This document shows positions 49,004-59,929 of a stretch of 64,000 nucleotides of DNA, in pieces; position 1 is the stretch's first letter; the number at the start of each line of letters is the position of its first letter. Source of the stretch: Novosphingobium jiangmenense (lineage in GTDB: Bacteria > Pseudomonadota > Alphaproteobacteria > Sphingomonadales > Sphingomonadaceae); assembly GCF_015694345.1 (NCBI RefSeq), contig NZ_JADQDC010000006.1, forward strand, positions 186,001 through 250,000. The letters are read 5' to 3'. The notes below the pieces were generated by a model, which saw only the letters and a list, made by a program, of their open reading frames with translations, was not told the DNA's origin and did no database searches. The translations under genes were made by a program, and so were the position numbers.

Positions 49004-49897
49004 TCAGGCCGTTTCCTCTGCTTTTGACACCCGGTCTCGACGGAAGGCGCTGGTCGTCTGCCCGGTGCGTGCCTTGAAGAAGCGGGCGAAGTAGGCCGGG
49101 TCGGCAAAGCCCAGCGCGTAGGCGATTTGCGCCGCGCTAGCCCCCGAGAATGCGAGGTTGCGGCGCGCTTCGAGGATGAGGCGATCGTGGACGATCTCGG
49201 CCGGGGGCTTGCCCGCGAGGGCGCGGGTGGCGCGGGTCAGTGTCGATGTGGTGGTGCCAAGACGCGCGGCATAATCGGCCACGGACAGATGCTCCCGATA
49301 GTGCTGTTCCACCAGCGCGCGGAACCGGACGACAAGGGGCTCGCGCCCGTGGCCAGTCTGGTTGCGATTGCCCGCACCGGCTTCGAGCGCAGTGGCGAGG
49401 ATCAACGCGACCTGCGCCAGTAACGCTGGCCCTGTGCCGTCCCCCTGCCCCAGACGCTGGGCGAGATCATCTAGCAGCCAGCCAAGCCGGTGCAGCGCAA
49501 GGGGATGCGCTGCGAGCGATACCGCGATGGCGCTGCCGCCAAGCCCTTCGAGATTTCCGAGCAGGCCCGACAGACGCGGATCATTGGCGAGATCGGCCGC
49601 GACCGAGAGTACCCAGCCCTCAGCCCCGGCATCGAAGCGGAAGGCGTGGACGCAGGTCGGCGGGACGAGGACCTGAGCCGAAGCAACCAGCGCCTCCGCG
49701 CTGCGCTCCCCCTGCAACTCGACGCTGCCGCTCTGGAGCAGCAGGAGTTGCATCATGTGCGGGTGGGCGTGGGGCTCGATAGTCCAATCGTGCAAGGTTG
49801 CACGATCGCGGATGCGCTCAAGATGGATGAACTCGGGCGGCAGGGAAATCCCTTCCTCGCCGTAGAGCGTGTAGCGGTTGAAGCCTTGACCGACCAT
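49004..49897 (-). CDS. AraC-family regulator facing a cytochrome P450
   Basis: This encodes about 297 residues from ATG at 49897. An N-terminal cupin-like sensing domain is visible (IEPHAHPHMMQLLLLQSG, about residues 45-62), and the C-terminal AraC domain has two helix-turn-helices (LSVADYAARLGTTTSTLTR and SAAQIAYALGFADPAYFARFF). The N-terminus (YTLYGEE...HLERIRDR) resembles PobR-type activators of 4-hydroxybenzoate hydroxylase. It is divergent from the P450 gene, so it probably activates it in response to an aromatic compound. Specificity is inferred. Confidence 0.85.
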   Translation of the reverse strand: MVGQGFNRYTLYGEEGISLPPEFIHLERIRDRATLHDWTIEPHAHPHMMQLLLLQSGSVELQGERSAEALVASAQVLVPPTCVHAFRFDAGAEGWVLSVAADLANDPRLSGLLGNLEGLGGSAIAVSLAAHPLALHRLGWLLDDLAQRLGQGDGTGPALLAQVALILATALEAGAGNRNQTGHGREPLVVRFRALVEQHYREHLSVADYAARLGTTTSTLTRATRALAGKPPAEIVHDRLILEARRNLAFSGASAAQIAYALGFADPAYFARFFKARTGQTTSAFRRDRVSKAEETA

Positions 49898-49914
49898 CGC
49901 TGCCAGTGTCGCAG

Positions 49915-49933
49915 CTTGCGCGAAAAGTGCAAG
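49915..49933. promoter_or_regulatory. Short inverted repeat in the AraC-P450 gap
   Basis: CTTGC, nine bases, GCAAG within the 107-base divergent region. It is a possible binding site for the AraC-type protein. Confidence 0.35.
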
Positions 49934-50004
49934 GATTTGCCTGAGCGGTGCGTCGCATAGACAAGCGCCCGCTGGCACTGTCCGGTCAAGAGAGGAGACT
50001 TGCC

Positions 50005-51195
50005 ATGGCCAGCGTTGCCGAGCGGACCCAGTTCCGCTTCGATCCCTATTCCCCGGCGAACGACGCCGATCCCTTCCCCGCCTACAAGACCCTGCGCGAC
50101 GAATATCCGTGCTTCTGGTCCGAGGAAGCGGGCAAGTGGGTGCTGTCGCGCTATTCCGACGTGCTCAATGCACTGCAGGACTGGCGGACCTATTCCTCGG
50201 CACAAGGCAATCTGGTCGACGAGTTTCCAGGGCGTGCAGGATCAACGCTCGGCTCCAGCGATCCGCCGCGGCATGACCGGTTGCGCGCGCTGATCCAGTC
50301 GGCGGTTACGAAGCGGGCGCTGGAGCACATTGTCGAACCGGCGCGGGCAGCGGCGCGGGCGCATCTGGCGGCGATTGCGGACAAGCCGGTGTTCGATCTT
50401 GTGGGGGACTATACCTCGAAGCTCACCGTCGACCTGCTGTTCTATCTCTTTGCCCTGCCGGAGGAGAACGCGGACCTGGTGCGGCACAATGCCGTGCTGA
50501 TGGTGCAGACCGATCCGGTGACGCGCAAGAAGAGCCCTGAGCACCTCGCCGCGTTCCACTGGATGGCCAACTATGCCGAAAAGCTGGTGGCGGCGCGCAA
50601 GGCCAATCCGGGAGACGACCTGCTGTCGAACTTCATCACCGCCGAGATCGACGGCGAGAAGCTGCTCGACAAGGAAGTGCAGCTGACCGTGACGACGCTG
50701 ATCATGGCCGGGATCGAGAGCCTTTCGGGCTTCATGGCGATGTTCGGGCTGAACCTTGCGGATTATCCGGAGGCGAGGCGGGCATTGGTCGCCGATCCTT
50801 CGCTGATCCCCGATGCCATCGAGGAATCGCTGCGGTTCAACACTTCAGCGCAGCGCTTCAAGCGGACGCTGACGCGCGATGTCGAACTGCACGGACAGGT
50901 GATGAAGGCCGGCGACGCGGTGATCCTTGCCTACGGCTCAGCCAATCGCGACGAGCGCATGTTCGAGAATCCGGACGTCTACGACATCACGCGAAGGGCC
51001 AAGCGACATCTCGGGTTTGGGGGCGGAGTCCATGCCTGCCTCGGTTCCGCGATCGGGCGACTGGCGACGCAGATTGCCTATGAGGAATTGTTGAAGGTCG
51101 TTCCGGAATTCAGCCGCGTCGACGAAACGCTGGACTGGGTCTCGTCCTCCAACTTCCGCAGCCCCAAGGCGCTGCGCCTGACGAAAGGCAATTGA
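50005..51195 (+). CDS. Cytochrome P450 monooxygenase
   Basis: This encodes 396 residues from ATG at 50005 (AGAGGAGA 6 bases upstream). It is a soluble bacterial class I P450 that hydroxylates or demethylates a small substrate using an external ferredoxin and reductase. The haem cysteine is C345 in FGGGVHACLGSAIGR and the ExxR helix is EESLRF. The I-helix reads LIMAGIESLSG, so the usual acid-Thr pair is Glu-Ser. No ferredoxin or reductase gene is adjacent. It faces an AraC regulator of a kind tied to hydroxybenzoates, which hints at an aromatic substrate. Confidence 0.92.
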   Translation: MASVAERTQFRFDPYSPANDADPFPAYKTLRDEYPCFWSEEAGKWVLSRYSDVLNALQDWRTYSSAQGNLVDEFPGRAGSTLGSSDPPRHDRLRALIQSAVTKRALEHIVEPARAAARAHLAAIADKPVFDLVGDYTSKLTVDLLFYLFALPEENADLVRHNAVLMVQTDPVTRKKSPEHLAAFHWMANYAEKLVAARKANPGDDLLSNFITAEIDGEKLLDKEVQLTVTTLIMAGIESLSGFMAMFGLNLADYPEARRALVADPSLIPDAIEESLRFNTSAQRFKRTLTRDVELHGQVMKAGDAVILAYGSANRDERMFENPDVYDITRRAKRHLGFGGGVHACLGSAIGRLATQIAYEELLKVVPEFSRVDETLDWVSSSNFRSPKALRLTKGN

Positions 51196-51323
51196 AGCAG
51201 CGGGATGGCTCAGCAGGTGGCGGGTGATGCACGACTCGTCGCAAGGCTGGGCCACGCCTCTTGCAGGTGTGACGCAACACATACATTTCCGGGACCAATG
51301 GACGATAACCGGGGTCTCGCATA

Positions 51324-51959
51324 ATGGTTCCTGATCGGCGCCAATTTTTGGGCGCCATGGTTGCAACGCTGGGCAGCATGGCCGTTTCGGGCCAGCCTGC
51401 ACTGGCAGTCACACCTCCCAAAGAGCCTGAACTCTCGCCTTTTGCGCAGCCGACGCCGCCCTTGCTGGTGCAGCGCGCGATTGCGGCGCTGGACGCCCAT
51501 GGCGCGCATATCCGCCATCGCGACCTCGTCGGGCTGGTCGATTTCGGCAAGGCCTCGCGCGAGGCGCGGTTCCATCTAGTCGACATCGCAGGCGGCAAGG
51601 TCGTCTCCTCGCACCTCGTCTCGCACGGCAGCGGGTCTGACCCCGCCAACAGCGGCTGGGTGCAGCGCTTTTCCAACGCCTATGGCTCGAACGCATCGAG
51701 CCCCGGCGCTTTCCTCACCGGCGTGACCTACTACGGCAAGCATGGTCGCTCGCGCCGCCTGATCGGGCTGGAGGACGCCAACAGCGCTGCGCTCGAACGT
51801 GGCATCGTGATCCACGCGGCGAGCTACGTCAGCGAGAACCTTGCGGCGACGCAGGGGCGGATCGGCCGCAGCCAGGGATGCTTCGCGTTCTCGAACAGCG
51901 ATATCGATGGCGTGCTGGAGCGGCTGGGCGAAGGTCGCCTGCTCTACGCCGTCAAGTGA
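51324..51959 (+). CDS. Tat-exported murein L,D-transpeptidase-like protein
   Basis: This encodes 211 residues. A twin-arginine leader (PDRRQFLGAMVATLG) sends the folded protein to the periplasm. The catalytic part has H164 in VIHAASYVS and C186 in GRSQGCFAF, the pattern of the YkuD_2-type L,D-transpeptidase catalytic domain. It should remodel peptidoglycan cross-links. It sits between the P450 and a LysR gene whose end overlaps it by eight bases; neither suggests a linked function. Confidence 0.84.
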   Translation: MVPDRRQFLGAMVATLGSMAVSGQPALAVTPPKEPELSPFAQPTPPLLVQRAIAALDAHGAHIRHRDLVGLVDFGKASREARFHLVDIAGGKVVSSHLVSHGSGSDPANSGWVQRFSNAYGSNASSPGAFLTGVTYYGKHGRSRRLIGLEDANSAALERGIVIHAASYVSENLAATQGRIGRSQGCFAFSNSDIDGVLERLGEGRLLYAVK

Positions 51960-52812
51960 ACGCGGCGCGCGCGGCTTCGGCCAGCGCGCTTGATTGGGCT
52001 ACAAGATCTGGACGTTCGCGCGCCGCGATGAGCCCGATGGTCCGGCGGAAATCGTAGTCGGCCAGTGGCACCGCCACCACACCTTCCCGCGCCAGCGATT
52101 GCGGCGCGGTCGTCACACCCATCCCTGCCCGCACCATCTCGATGCAGCGGTCGTCATTGGACGAGCGCAGGAAGAACGGCGGGCGCACGCCGCGCTGGGT
52201 GAACCAGCGACTGGTCTCGCCAAGGATCTCGCAAGAACGGCGGGCGATCATGGTTTCGGCGGCGACGTCGCTGGCGTCCAGCAAGGCCGCACCAGCAAGC
52301 GCATGACCTTCCGGCATGATCAGCCGGTAGCCTTCCTCCAGCAGCGTCAGCGAAGGCCGGTCGGCATCCTCGGGACGCATTAGCGTGAGGATCGCATCGA
52401 CCTGCCCTTCCCCCAGCTTGCGGCGCAGCTCGGAGTCGGTGCCTTCGGACAAGGTCAGCGGCTGTGGGCCGGAATGGCGGCGCGCCAGAGCGGAGAGAGT
52501 GGTCGTGGCGATCGAATGCAGGACCCCGAGCCGCAAGGGGCTGAGCGGCACGGGTGCTTCGGCAAAGGCGGCCTCGGCGGCGCGAAATTCGCGCTCGATG
52601 GCGCGAGCGTGGTTGACCAGCCGCGCCCCCGCCTCGGTAAGGCGAACCTGACGCCGTTCCCGCAGGAACAGCCGCGTGCCGGCAAGGCGTTCCAGTTCGG
52701 CAATGGCGGCGGAAAGCGTCGGCTGCGAAATCGCCAGCCGCTCCGCCGCGCGAGTGAAGTTGCCGGTTTCGACCACGGCAAGGAACTGCCGGAGATGCGC
52801 GCGTTTCATCAT
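51952..52812 (-). CDS. LysR-family regulator of the leucine/isovalerate operon
   Basis: This is a 286-residue protein. The winged helix at residues 3-62 ([28 protein letters not shown]) and the effector domain are typical. It is divergent from isovaleryl-CoA dehydrogenase with about 97 bases between, so it probably controls that operon. Other bacteria use a MerR-type LiuR for this job. Two adjacent ATGs (52812 and 52809) lie inside a LysR-type palindrome, so binding would block its own expression. Confidence 0.87.
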   Translation of the reverse strand: MMKRAHLRQFLAVVETGNFTRAAERLAISQPTLSAAIAELERLAGTRLFLRERRQVRLTEAGARLVNHARAIEREFRAAEAAFAEAPVPLSPLRLGVLHSIATTTLSALARRHSGPQPLTLSEGTDSELRRKLGEGQVDAILTLMRPEDADRPSLTLLEEGYRLIMPEGHALAGAALLDASDVAAETMIARRSCEILGETSRWFTQRGVRPPFFLRSSNDDRCIEMVRAGMGVTTAPQSLAREGVVAVPLADYDFRRTIGLIAARERPDLVAQSSALAEAARAAFT

Positions 52813-52825
52813 AGGAAAAACCTAT
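52811..52825. promoter_or_regulatory. LysR-type box overlapping the LysR start codon
   Basis: ATAGG-N5-CCTAT is a perfect interrupted palindrome with the T-N11-A pattern of LysR sites. It spans the first base of the start codon and the Shine-Dalgarno region, about 85 bases upstream of isovaleryl-CoA dehydrogenase. Confidence 0.65.
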
Positions 52826-52909
52826 CGCAATCCCCGAGATAAATCAATTTTGAGCGATGGTTTGGCAATGGTATCCTCCGCCGCGAAAAGTTTGCAGAGG
52901 ATGCCCGAG

Positions 52910-54073
52910 ATGCGCGCCACGCCCGATTTCGACTTCGGCCTGACCGAAAGCGCCCTGATGATCCGCGAGGCGGCGGGTCGCTTTGCCGACGAGCAGATCG
53001 CCCCCCTCGCCGCCGAGATCGACCGCAACGACCGCTTCCCGCGCGAATTGTGGGAGCCGATGGGCGCGCTCGGCCTGCATGGCATCACGGTCGAGGAAGA
53101 GTTCGGAGGCCTTGGCCTCGGCTATCTCGACCATGTCATCGCGGTCGAGGAAGTCAGCCGCGCGTCCGGGTCGGTCGGCCTGTCCTATGGCGCGCACTCC
53201 AACCTCTGCGTCAACCAGATCCGCCGCTGGGGCAATGACGAGCAGAAGGCGAAGTACCTGCCCAAGCTGATCTCCGGCGAGCACGTCGGCAGCCTCGCAA
53301 TGTCGGAAGCGGGCGCTGGTTCGGACGTTGTCTCCATGAAACTGCGCGCCGATCCGGTGGCGGGCGGCTTCCGCCTCAACGGCACCAAGTTCTGGATCAC
53401 CAACGGCACTTACGCCGATACGCTGGTGGTCTACGCCAAGACCTCGCCCGAGGCCGGCAGCCGTGGCATCACCGCCTTCCTGATCGAGAAGGACATGCCG
53501 GGCTTCTCGATCGGCCAGAAGATCGACAAGATGGGCCTGCGCGGCTCGCCCACTTGCGAATTGGTTTTCGAGGATTGCTTCGTACCGGAAGAGAACGTGA
53601 TGGGCCCGCTCCACGGCGGCGTGGGCGTGCTGATGAGCGGGCTCGACTACGAGCGCGTGGTGCTGGCGGGAATGCAGATCGGCATCATGCAGGCCTGCCT
53701 CGACACCGTCATCCCCTATGTGCGCGAGCGCAAGCAGTTCGGCCAGCCGATCGGCACGTTCCAGTTGATGCAGGCCAAGGTGGCCGACATGTACGTCGCG
53801 ATCCAGTCGGCCCGCGCCTATGTCTATGCCGTGGCCAAGGCTTGCGATGCGGGGCAGACCACGCGCTTCGACGCGGCGGGCGCGATCCTGCTCGCCAGCG
53901 AGAACGCCTTCCGCGTCTCGGGCGAGGCGGTGCAGGCGCTGGGCGGCGCGGGCTATACCAAGGACTGGCCGGTGGAGCGCTACTTGCGCGATGCCAAGTT
54001 GCTGGACATCGGCGCCGGAACCAATGAAATCCGCAGGATGCTGATCGGCCGCGAACTTATCGGAGCGCGCTGA
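52910..54073 (+). CDS. liuA: Isovaleryl-CoA dehydrogenase
   Basis: This encodes about 387 residues from ATG at 52910 (AGAGG 9 bases upstream; ATGs at 52901 and 52868 are alternatives). It is an FAD acyl-CoA dehydrogenase that oxidises isovaleryl-CoA to 3-methylcrotonyl-CoA in leucine breakdown. The catalytic glutamate is E248 in [11 protein letters not shown], the position specific to isovaleryl-CoA dehydrogenases. [11 protein letters not shown] and [15 protein letters not shown] complete the signature. It starts the operon that continues with the methylcrotonyl-CoA carboxylase genes. Confidence 0.94.
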   Translation: MRATPDFDFGLTESALMIREAAGRFADEQIAPLAAEIDRNDRFPRELWEPMGALGLHGITVEEEFGGLGLGYLDHVIAVEEVSRASGSVGLSYGAHSNLCVNQIRRWGNDEQKAKYLPKLISGEHVGSLAMSEAGAGSDVVSMKLRADPVAGGFRLNGTKFWITNGTYADTLVVYAKTSPEAGSRGITAFLIEKDMPGFSIGQKIDKMGLRGSPTCELVFEDCFVPEENVMGPLHGGVGVLMSGLDYERVVLAGMQIGIMQACLDTVIPYVRERKQFGQPIGTFQLMQAKVADMYVAIQSARAYVYAVAKACDAGQTTRFDAAGAILLASENAFRVSGEAVQALGGAGYTKDWPVERYLRDAKLLDIGAGTNEIRRMLIGRELIGAR

Positions 54074-54106
54074 TCGGCAGACGATAACGATCCTGCGGAG
54101 AGATTT

Positions 54107-55105
54107 ATGCGCCTGAAAGCCCTCATTGCCTGTGCAGCCCTGCTTGGGCTTTCCCATCCAGCGCTTGCGCGAATGGAGAAGACCACCGTTCACAGTGCAG
54201 CGGTGGAAGGCAATCTCGAGGGCAATACCGCCGACCGCACGGTCTATGTTTTCCTGCCGGACAGCTACGACGACAAAGGAAGCCGGGCCAAGGGCAGGCG
54301 CTACCCGGTCATCTATTTCCTGCACGGCTACAACTCGACCGCTGACCAGTATGTCGAGCGCAACGATTTCGATGCAGCGCTCAAGGCCTCGGGCACGGAA
54401 GCGATCATCGTGGTGCCCGACAGCATGACCAAGTGGGGCGGTTCGATGTATTCGAACTCGCCCACGGTGGGGAACTTCGAGGACTTCATCGCGCAAGACC
54501 TCGTGGCCTGGACCGACAAGCACTTCCGAACGATCCCTTCGCGCGAGGCGCGCGGGCTCGCCGGTCACTCGATGGGCGGATATGGTACGCTGAAGCTCGG
54601 CATGAAGCGCGCGGACGTGTTCGGCGCGCTCTATGCGATGAACCCGTGCTGCCAGATCCCGCGCCCGGCGTCCTCGGCGGATCCGAAGTACGAAGGCTGG
54701 TCAGTCGATCAGGCGCTCACGGCGGACTGGATGAGCCGGGGCAACTTCGCGGTCGCTGCGGCATGGTCTCCCAATCCGGGCAAGCCGCCGTTCTTCGCCG
54801 ATCTCGGCACCAGCGACGGCAAGGTCAACGATCTGGTCATTGCCAAGTGGGCGGCCAATTCGCCCGTCGCCATGGCCTCGCAGTACCTGCCGTCGCTGCG
54901 CCGGATGAGCGGCATCGCCATCGACACCGGCGATACCGATTTCGTCCGCGCCGACGATGAACTTATCCACGAGACCCTGACCCGGTTCGGCATTGCGCAC
55001 GACTGGGAAATCTATGTGGGCGACCACGGCAACCGGGTGAAGGAGCGCTTCCGCACGTATGTGCTGCCGTTCTTCACCAAGCACCTGAAAGGCAGCACGC
55101 GTTGA
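54107..55105 (+). CDS. Exported esterase (PF00756 esterase D/antigen 85 type)
   Basis: This encodes 332 residues. A signal peptide ([20 protein letters not shown]) precedes an alpha/beta hydrolase with [14 protein letters not shown] and the nucleophile elbow [14 protein letters not shown]. The catalytic His is probably in YVGDHGNRV. It is an odd member of a leucine operon: it lies 33 bases after isovaleryl-CoA dehydrogenase and overlaps the carboxylase start by four bases. It might release acids such as isovalerate from esters outside the inner membrane. GGAGAG precedes the ATG. Confidence 0.85.
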   Translation: MRLKALIACAALLGLSHPALARMEKTTVHSAAVEGNLEGNTADRTVYVFLPDSYDDKGSRAKGRRYPVIYFLHGYNSTADQYVERNDFDAALKASGTEAIIVVPDSMTKWGGSMYSNSPTVGNFEDFIAQDLVAWTDKHFRTIPSREARGLAGHSMGGYGTLKLGMKRADVFGALYAMNPCCQIPRPASSADPKYEGWSVDQALTADWMSRGNFAVAAAWSPNPGKPPFFADLGTSDGKVNDLVIAKWAANSPVAMASQYLPSLRRMSGIAIDTGDTDFVRADDELIHETLTRFGIAHDWEIYVGDHGNRVKERFRTYVLPFFTKHLKGSTR

Positions 55106-56703
55106 GCGCACCGGTCCTCTCGAGCAACATCGACCTGAACTCCGAACAGGCGCAGGCCCGCGCGGCGCACAACCGCGCGCTGGCCCAAGAACTGCGCGAG
55201 CGGGTCGCGAAGGCCGCGCTCGGCGGTGACGAGCGCAGCCGCGAGCGCCATGTCTCGCGCGGCAAGCTGCTGCCGCGTGATCGCGTGGAGCGCCTGCTCG
55301 ATCCGGGTTCGCCGTTTCTGGAGATCGGTCAGCTTGCCGCCAACGGCATGTACGGTGACGAGGTGCCCGGCGCCGGGATCATCGCCGGGGTCGGTCGCGT
55401 CTCGGGCCGCAATTGCATGGTCTTTGCCAATGACGCCACGGTCAAGGGCGGCACCTACTTCCCGATGACGGTGAAGAAGCACCTGCGCGCGCAGGAGATC
55501 GCGCAGGAGAACCGCCTGCCCTGCATCTACCTGGTCGACAGTGGCGGGGCGAACCTGCCCAACCAGGCCGAAGTCTTCCCCGACCGCGATCACTTCGGGC
55601 GGTTCTTCTACAACCAGGCCAACATGAGTGCGCGCGGCATTCCGCAGATCGCCAGCGTGATGGGGTCCTGCACGGCGGGCGGGGCCTATGTGCCGGCGAT
55701 GTCAGACGAAACCGTGATCGTGCGCGAACAGGGCACGATCTTCCTCGCCGGGCCGCCGCTGGTGAAGGCCGCGACCGGCGAGGAAATCACCGCCGAGGCA
55801 CTGGGCGGGGGTGACCTGCACGCGCGCAAGTCGGGCGTCGTCGATCATCTCGCCGACAATGACGAACATGCGCTGACGATCGTGCGCGATATCGTCTCGC
55901 ATATCGGCCCCGCAGGAGATGCGGGCGTTGCACGGCGCGAGGCGGTGCCGCCGAAGTACGATCCGGAAGAGCTGTACTCGATCATCCCCGAGGACGTGCG
56001 CGCGCCTTATGACGTGCATGAGGTGATCGCGCGGATCGTCGACGGCAGCGAATTCCACGAGTTCAAGGCGCTCTACGGCACCACGCTGGTCTGCGGCTTT
56101 GCCCATATTCACGGGCTCCCGGTGGCGATCCTTGCCAACAACGGCGTGCTGTTTTCGGAAAGCGCGCAGAAGGGTGCGCATTTCATCGAACTCGCCTGCC
56201 AGCGCCGCATTCCGCTGCTGTTCCTGCAGAACATCTCGGGCTTCATGGTCGGCGGCAAGTACGAGGCCGAGGGCATCGCCAAGCATGGCGCGAAGCTGGT
56301 GACGGCGGTGGCGACGGCGCAGGTGCCCAAAATCACCGTCCTGATCGGCGGCAGCTTCGGCGCAGGCAACTATGGCATGTGCGGCCGCGCCTACCAGCCG
56401 CGCTTCCTGTTCACCTGGCCGAACGCGCGCATCAGCGTGATGGGCGGCGAGCAGGCGGCTTCGGTGCTGGCGACGGTGCACCGCGATGCGGACAAGTGGA
56501 CGCCGGAAGAGGCCGAAGCCTTCAAGGCGCCGATCCGCCAGAAGTACGAGGACGAGGGCAATCCCTACTACGCCACTGCGCGGTTGTGGGACGATGGGGT
56601 GATCGACCCGGTGCAGACGCGCGATGTGCTGGGATTGGCACTGGAGGCCTGTCTGGAAGCGCCGATTGCGGAGGCGCCCCGGTTCGGGGTGTTCCGGATG
56701 TGA
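55102..56703 (+). CDS. liuB: Methylcrotonyl-CoA carboxylase, carboxyltransferase (beta) subunit
   Basis: This encodes 533 residues. The start is TTG at 55102, coupled to the esterase stop (TTGA); the sequence after it ([13 protein letters not shown]) is the usual N-terminus, and no nearby ATG fits. It has the two acyl-CoA carboxylase carboxyltransferase domains, with [31 protein letters not shown] and [16 protein letters not shown] at the expected places. It transfers carboxylate from biotin to 3-methylcrotonyl-CoA. The partner subunit follows only after the inserted DUF559 cassette. Confidence 0.94.
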   Translation: MSAPVLSSNIDLNSEQAQARAAHNRALAQELRERVAKAALGGDERSRERHVSRGKLLPRDRVERLLDPGSPFLEIGQLAANGMYGDEVPGAGIIAGVGRVSGRNCMVFANDATVKGGTYFPMTVKKHLRAQEIAQENRLPCIYLVDSGGANLPNQAEVFPDRDHFGRFFYNQANMSARGIPQIASVMGSCTAGGAYVPAMSDETVIVREQGTIFLAGPPLVKAATGEEITAEALGGGDLHARKSGVVDHLADNDEHALTIVRDIVSHIGPAGDAGVARREAVPPKYDPEELYSIIPEDVRAPYDVHEVIARIVDGSEFHEFKALYGTTLVCGFAHIHGLPVAILANNGVLFSESAQKGAHFIELACQRRIPLLFLQNISGFMVGGKYEAEGIAKHGAKLVTAVATAQVPKITVLIGGSFGAGNYGMCGRAYQPRFLFTWPNARISVMGGEQAASVLATVHRDADKWTPEEAEAFKAPIRQKYEDEGNPYYATARLWDDGVIDPVQTRDVLGLALEACLEAPIAEAPRFGVFRM

Positions 56704-57182
56704 TGGTTGACGACAACCAAGCACCTCCCCGGAACGGGGAGGGGGACCGTGCGAAGCACGGTGGAGGGGTGCTCTCGGCAAGCGCGAAGGCCTTCGCCGT
56801 GGCAAAGCGCGAACGCCGTTCCGGCAATCTTCCCGAAGTGCTGATATGGCGCGAGCTTCGCAAACGTCCCGGCGGCTACAAGTTCCGTCGCCAGCATCCG
56901 CTAGGCAACTTCGTCCTCGACTTCGTGTGCCTTGAACGGCGGCTTGCGATCGAGATCGATGGCATTTCGCACGACATGGGTGATCGCCCGGAACGTGATG
57001 CGAAGCGCAACATCGTTTTGAGCGAGCGAGGGTTCAGGCTGTTGAGAATTCCTGCGCGAGATGTGCTGGCTGATCTGGAAGCAGCCCTACTCGGCATCGT
57101 AGCGGCTTGCGATGCGCAAACACCCCGCCACCACCAGCCTTTGGCTGGCGGTCCCCCTCCCCGTTCCGGGGAGGTGTTTTGA
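56703..57182 (+). CDS. DUF559 (Vsr-like nuclease fold) protein inside an inverted-repeat cassette
   Basis: This encodes 159 residues from ATG at 56703, coupled to the carboxylase stop (TGATG). The core, about residues 42-135, is the DUF559 domain with PD-(D/E)XK-type residues D73 (VLDF), E84 and D86 (IEIDG), after FRRQHPLGN. Residues 7-23 (APPRNGEGDRAKHGGGV) and the last 19 or so are encoded by the flanking inverted repeats, so the ends are read-through rather than conserved protein. A GTG at 56769 is a possible native start but lacks a spaced ribosome site. It splits the two carboxylase genes. The role is unknown; the fold suggests DNA cleavage. Confidence 0.85.
   Translation: MVDDNQAPPRNGEGDRAKHGGGVLSASAKAFAVAKRERRSGNLPEVLIWRELRKRPGGYKFRRQHPLGNFVLDFVCLERRLAIEIDGISHDMGDRPERDAKRNIVLSERGFRLLRIPARDVLADLEAALLGIVAACDAQTPRHHQPLAGGPPPRSGEVF
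56722..56749 (+). repeat. Left 28-bp terminal inverted repeat of the DUF559 cassette
   Basis: It is the exact reverse complement of 57149-57176. It contains the self-complementary CCTCCCCGGAACGGGGAGG and is followed by a second hairpin, CCGTGC-GAA-GCACGG (56747-56761), and GGTGGAGGGGTG. Confidence 0.95.
57149..57176 (-). repeat. Right 28-bp terminal inverted repeat of the DUF559 cassette
   Basis: It is the exact reverse complement of 56722-56749. It is preceded by the hairpin CCAGCC-TTT-GGCTGG (57134-57148), which replaces the left-end hairpin sequence but keeps its shape. Confidence 0.95.
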
Positions 57183-57192
57183 GGTTATGGTC

Positions 57193-59063
<1,871 letters not shown>

Positions 59064-59064
<1 letters not shown>

Positions 59065-59519
59065 TGGCGGGCAAGTTCTTCGACGAATGGCAAGTGGGCG
59101 AGCGGATCGAGCACGAGATCCGCCGCACCGTGACCGAGACCGACAACCTGCTGTTCTCGACCATGACCCACAACCCGCAGCCACTGCACATCGACGTGGA
59201 AGCGGCGAAGGCGAGCGAGTTCGGGCAGATCCTCGTGAACGGCACCTTCACCTTCGCCCTGATGGTCGGATTGTCCGTCGGCGACACGACTCTGGGCACG
59301 CTCGTCGCGAATCTCGGTTACGACAAGCTTATCATGCCCGCGCCGGTCTTCATCGGCGATACGATGCGCGCGACGAGCGAAGTCATGGAACTTCGGGCCA
59401 GCAAATCACGCCCCGATGCGGGAATTGTGACCTTCAAACATGAACTTATCAACCAGCGGGGCGAAATCGTTTGCAGGTGCCTGCGCAGCGCGCTGATTAA
59501 GAAGCGTCCGTTAACTTAA
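59064..59519 (+). CDS. MaoC-family hydratase, last gene of the leucine operon
   Basis: This encodes about 151 residues. ATG at 59064 is coupled to the liuD stop (TGATG); an ATG six bases upstream is the alternative. It is a hot-dog-fold (R)-enoyl-CoA-hydratase-type protein with the segment TMTHNPQPLHID, where the Asn/His/Asp match the catalytic region, and an FGQILVNGTFTFALMVGL helix. The leucine pathway needs methylglutaconyl-CoA hydratase at this point, and the usual crotonase LiuC is missing from the operon. This protein may take its place. LiuE (lyase) is not in the window. Confidence 0.85.
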
Positions 59520-59590
59520 CTTTCGAAATAACACTTTTTCATGATGAAGATCACCTTAACTACCAATGTTGCATTTAGGTAAACCCACTT

Positions 59591-59615
59591 AGCCCGAGGA
59601 GCATAGCTGCGGGCT
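59591..59615 (+). repeat. Hairpin between the leucine operon and the next small gene
   Basis: AGCCCG (59591-59596) pairs with CGGGCT (59610-59615) across 13 bases. It is about 55 bases upstream of the small secreted-protein ATG. It may be a weak terminator or a leader element. Confidence 0.4.
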
Positions 59616-59668
59616 GCAATTCAGGATCGGAAAGCTGCCCGCACGAGAAACTTTCGGGGGGCTTCATC

Positions 59669-59899
59669 ATGAACCTGTTTTCGAAGCGGCTCGCTGCCGC
59701 AACTGCAATCGCCGCGCTCATGACACCTGCGCTCGGCCACGCCGGTACCCGCGCGGGCAAGACGACAGTCGTCGTGCCGGCCAGTGTCGCCAAGACGGTC
59801 GGACCGAAGGGCGGTTTTCCGTCGGCACCGGGCCTCGAAATCGCGAAGATCAAGGCAAACGACAACGCCGCCTTCAAGCGCAAGAGCGCCGGCACCTGA
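59669..59899 (+). CDS. Small exported protein of unknown function
   Basis: This encodes 76 residues. A signal peptide (NLFSKRLAAATAIAALMTPALGHA) is followed by about 50 basic residues with no cysteines (KTTVVVPASVAKTVGPKGG ... AFKRKSAGT). I do not recognise a family. GGGGGG about 7 bases before the ATG is a plausible ribosome site. It lies alone between the leucine operon and a convergent LysR gene. Confidence 0.6.
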   Translation: MNLFSKRLAAATAIAALMTPALGHAGTRAGKTTVVVPASVAKTVGPKGGFPSAPGLEIAKIKANDNAAFKRKSAGT

Positions 59900-59929
59900 C
59901 ACGAACGGCATAGCCGGAATTGCGCCCCG

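Larger units (their letters stand above)
56722..57176 (+). mobile_element. 455-bp DUF559 cassette with double-hairpin inverted ends, inserted in the leucine operon
   Basis: Both ends carry the same design: a perfect 28-bp inverted repeat that is itself a hairpin, an adjacent trinucleotide-loop hairpin, and a GGTGG-A/C-GGGGTG motif (11 of 12 identical). The only gene inside encodes the DUF559 domain. Removing it would leave a spacing of about 34 bases between liuB and liuD, normal for this operon. No transposase and no clear target duplication are seen. I infer mobility from the structure. Confidence 0.6.

Noticed and set aside
59541..59582. A 13-residue open frame (MMKITLTTNVAFR) before the small secreted protein
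   Set aside because: It has no ribosome site and no codon run typical of an attenuator peptide.
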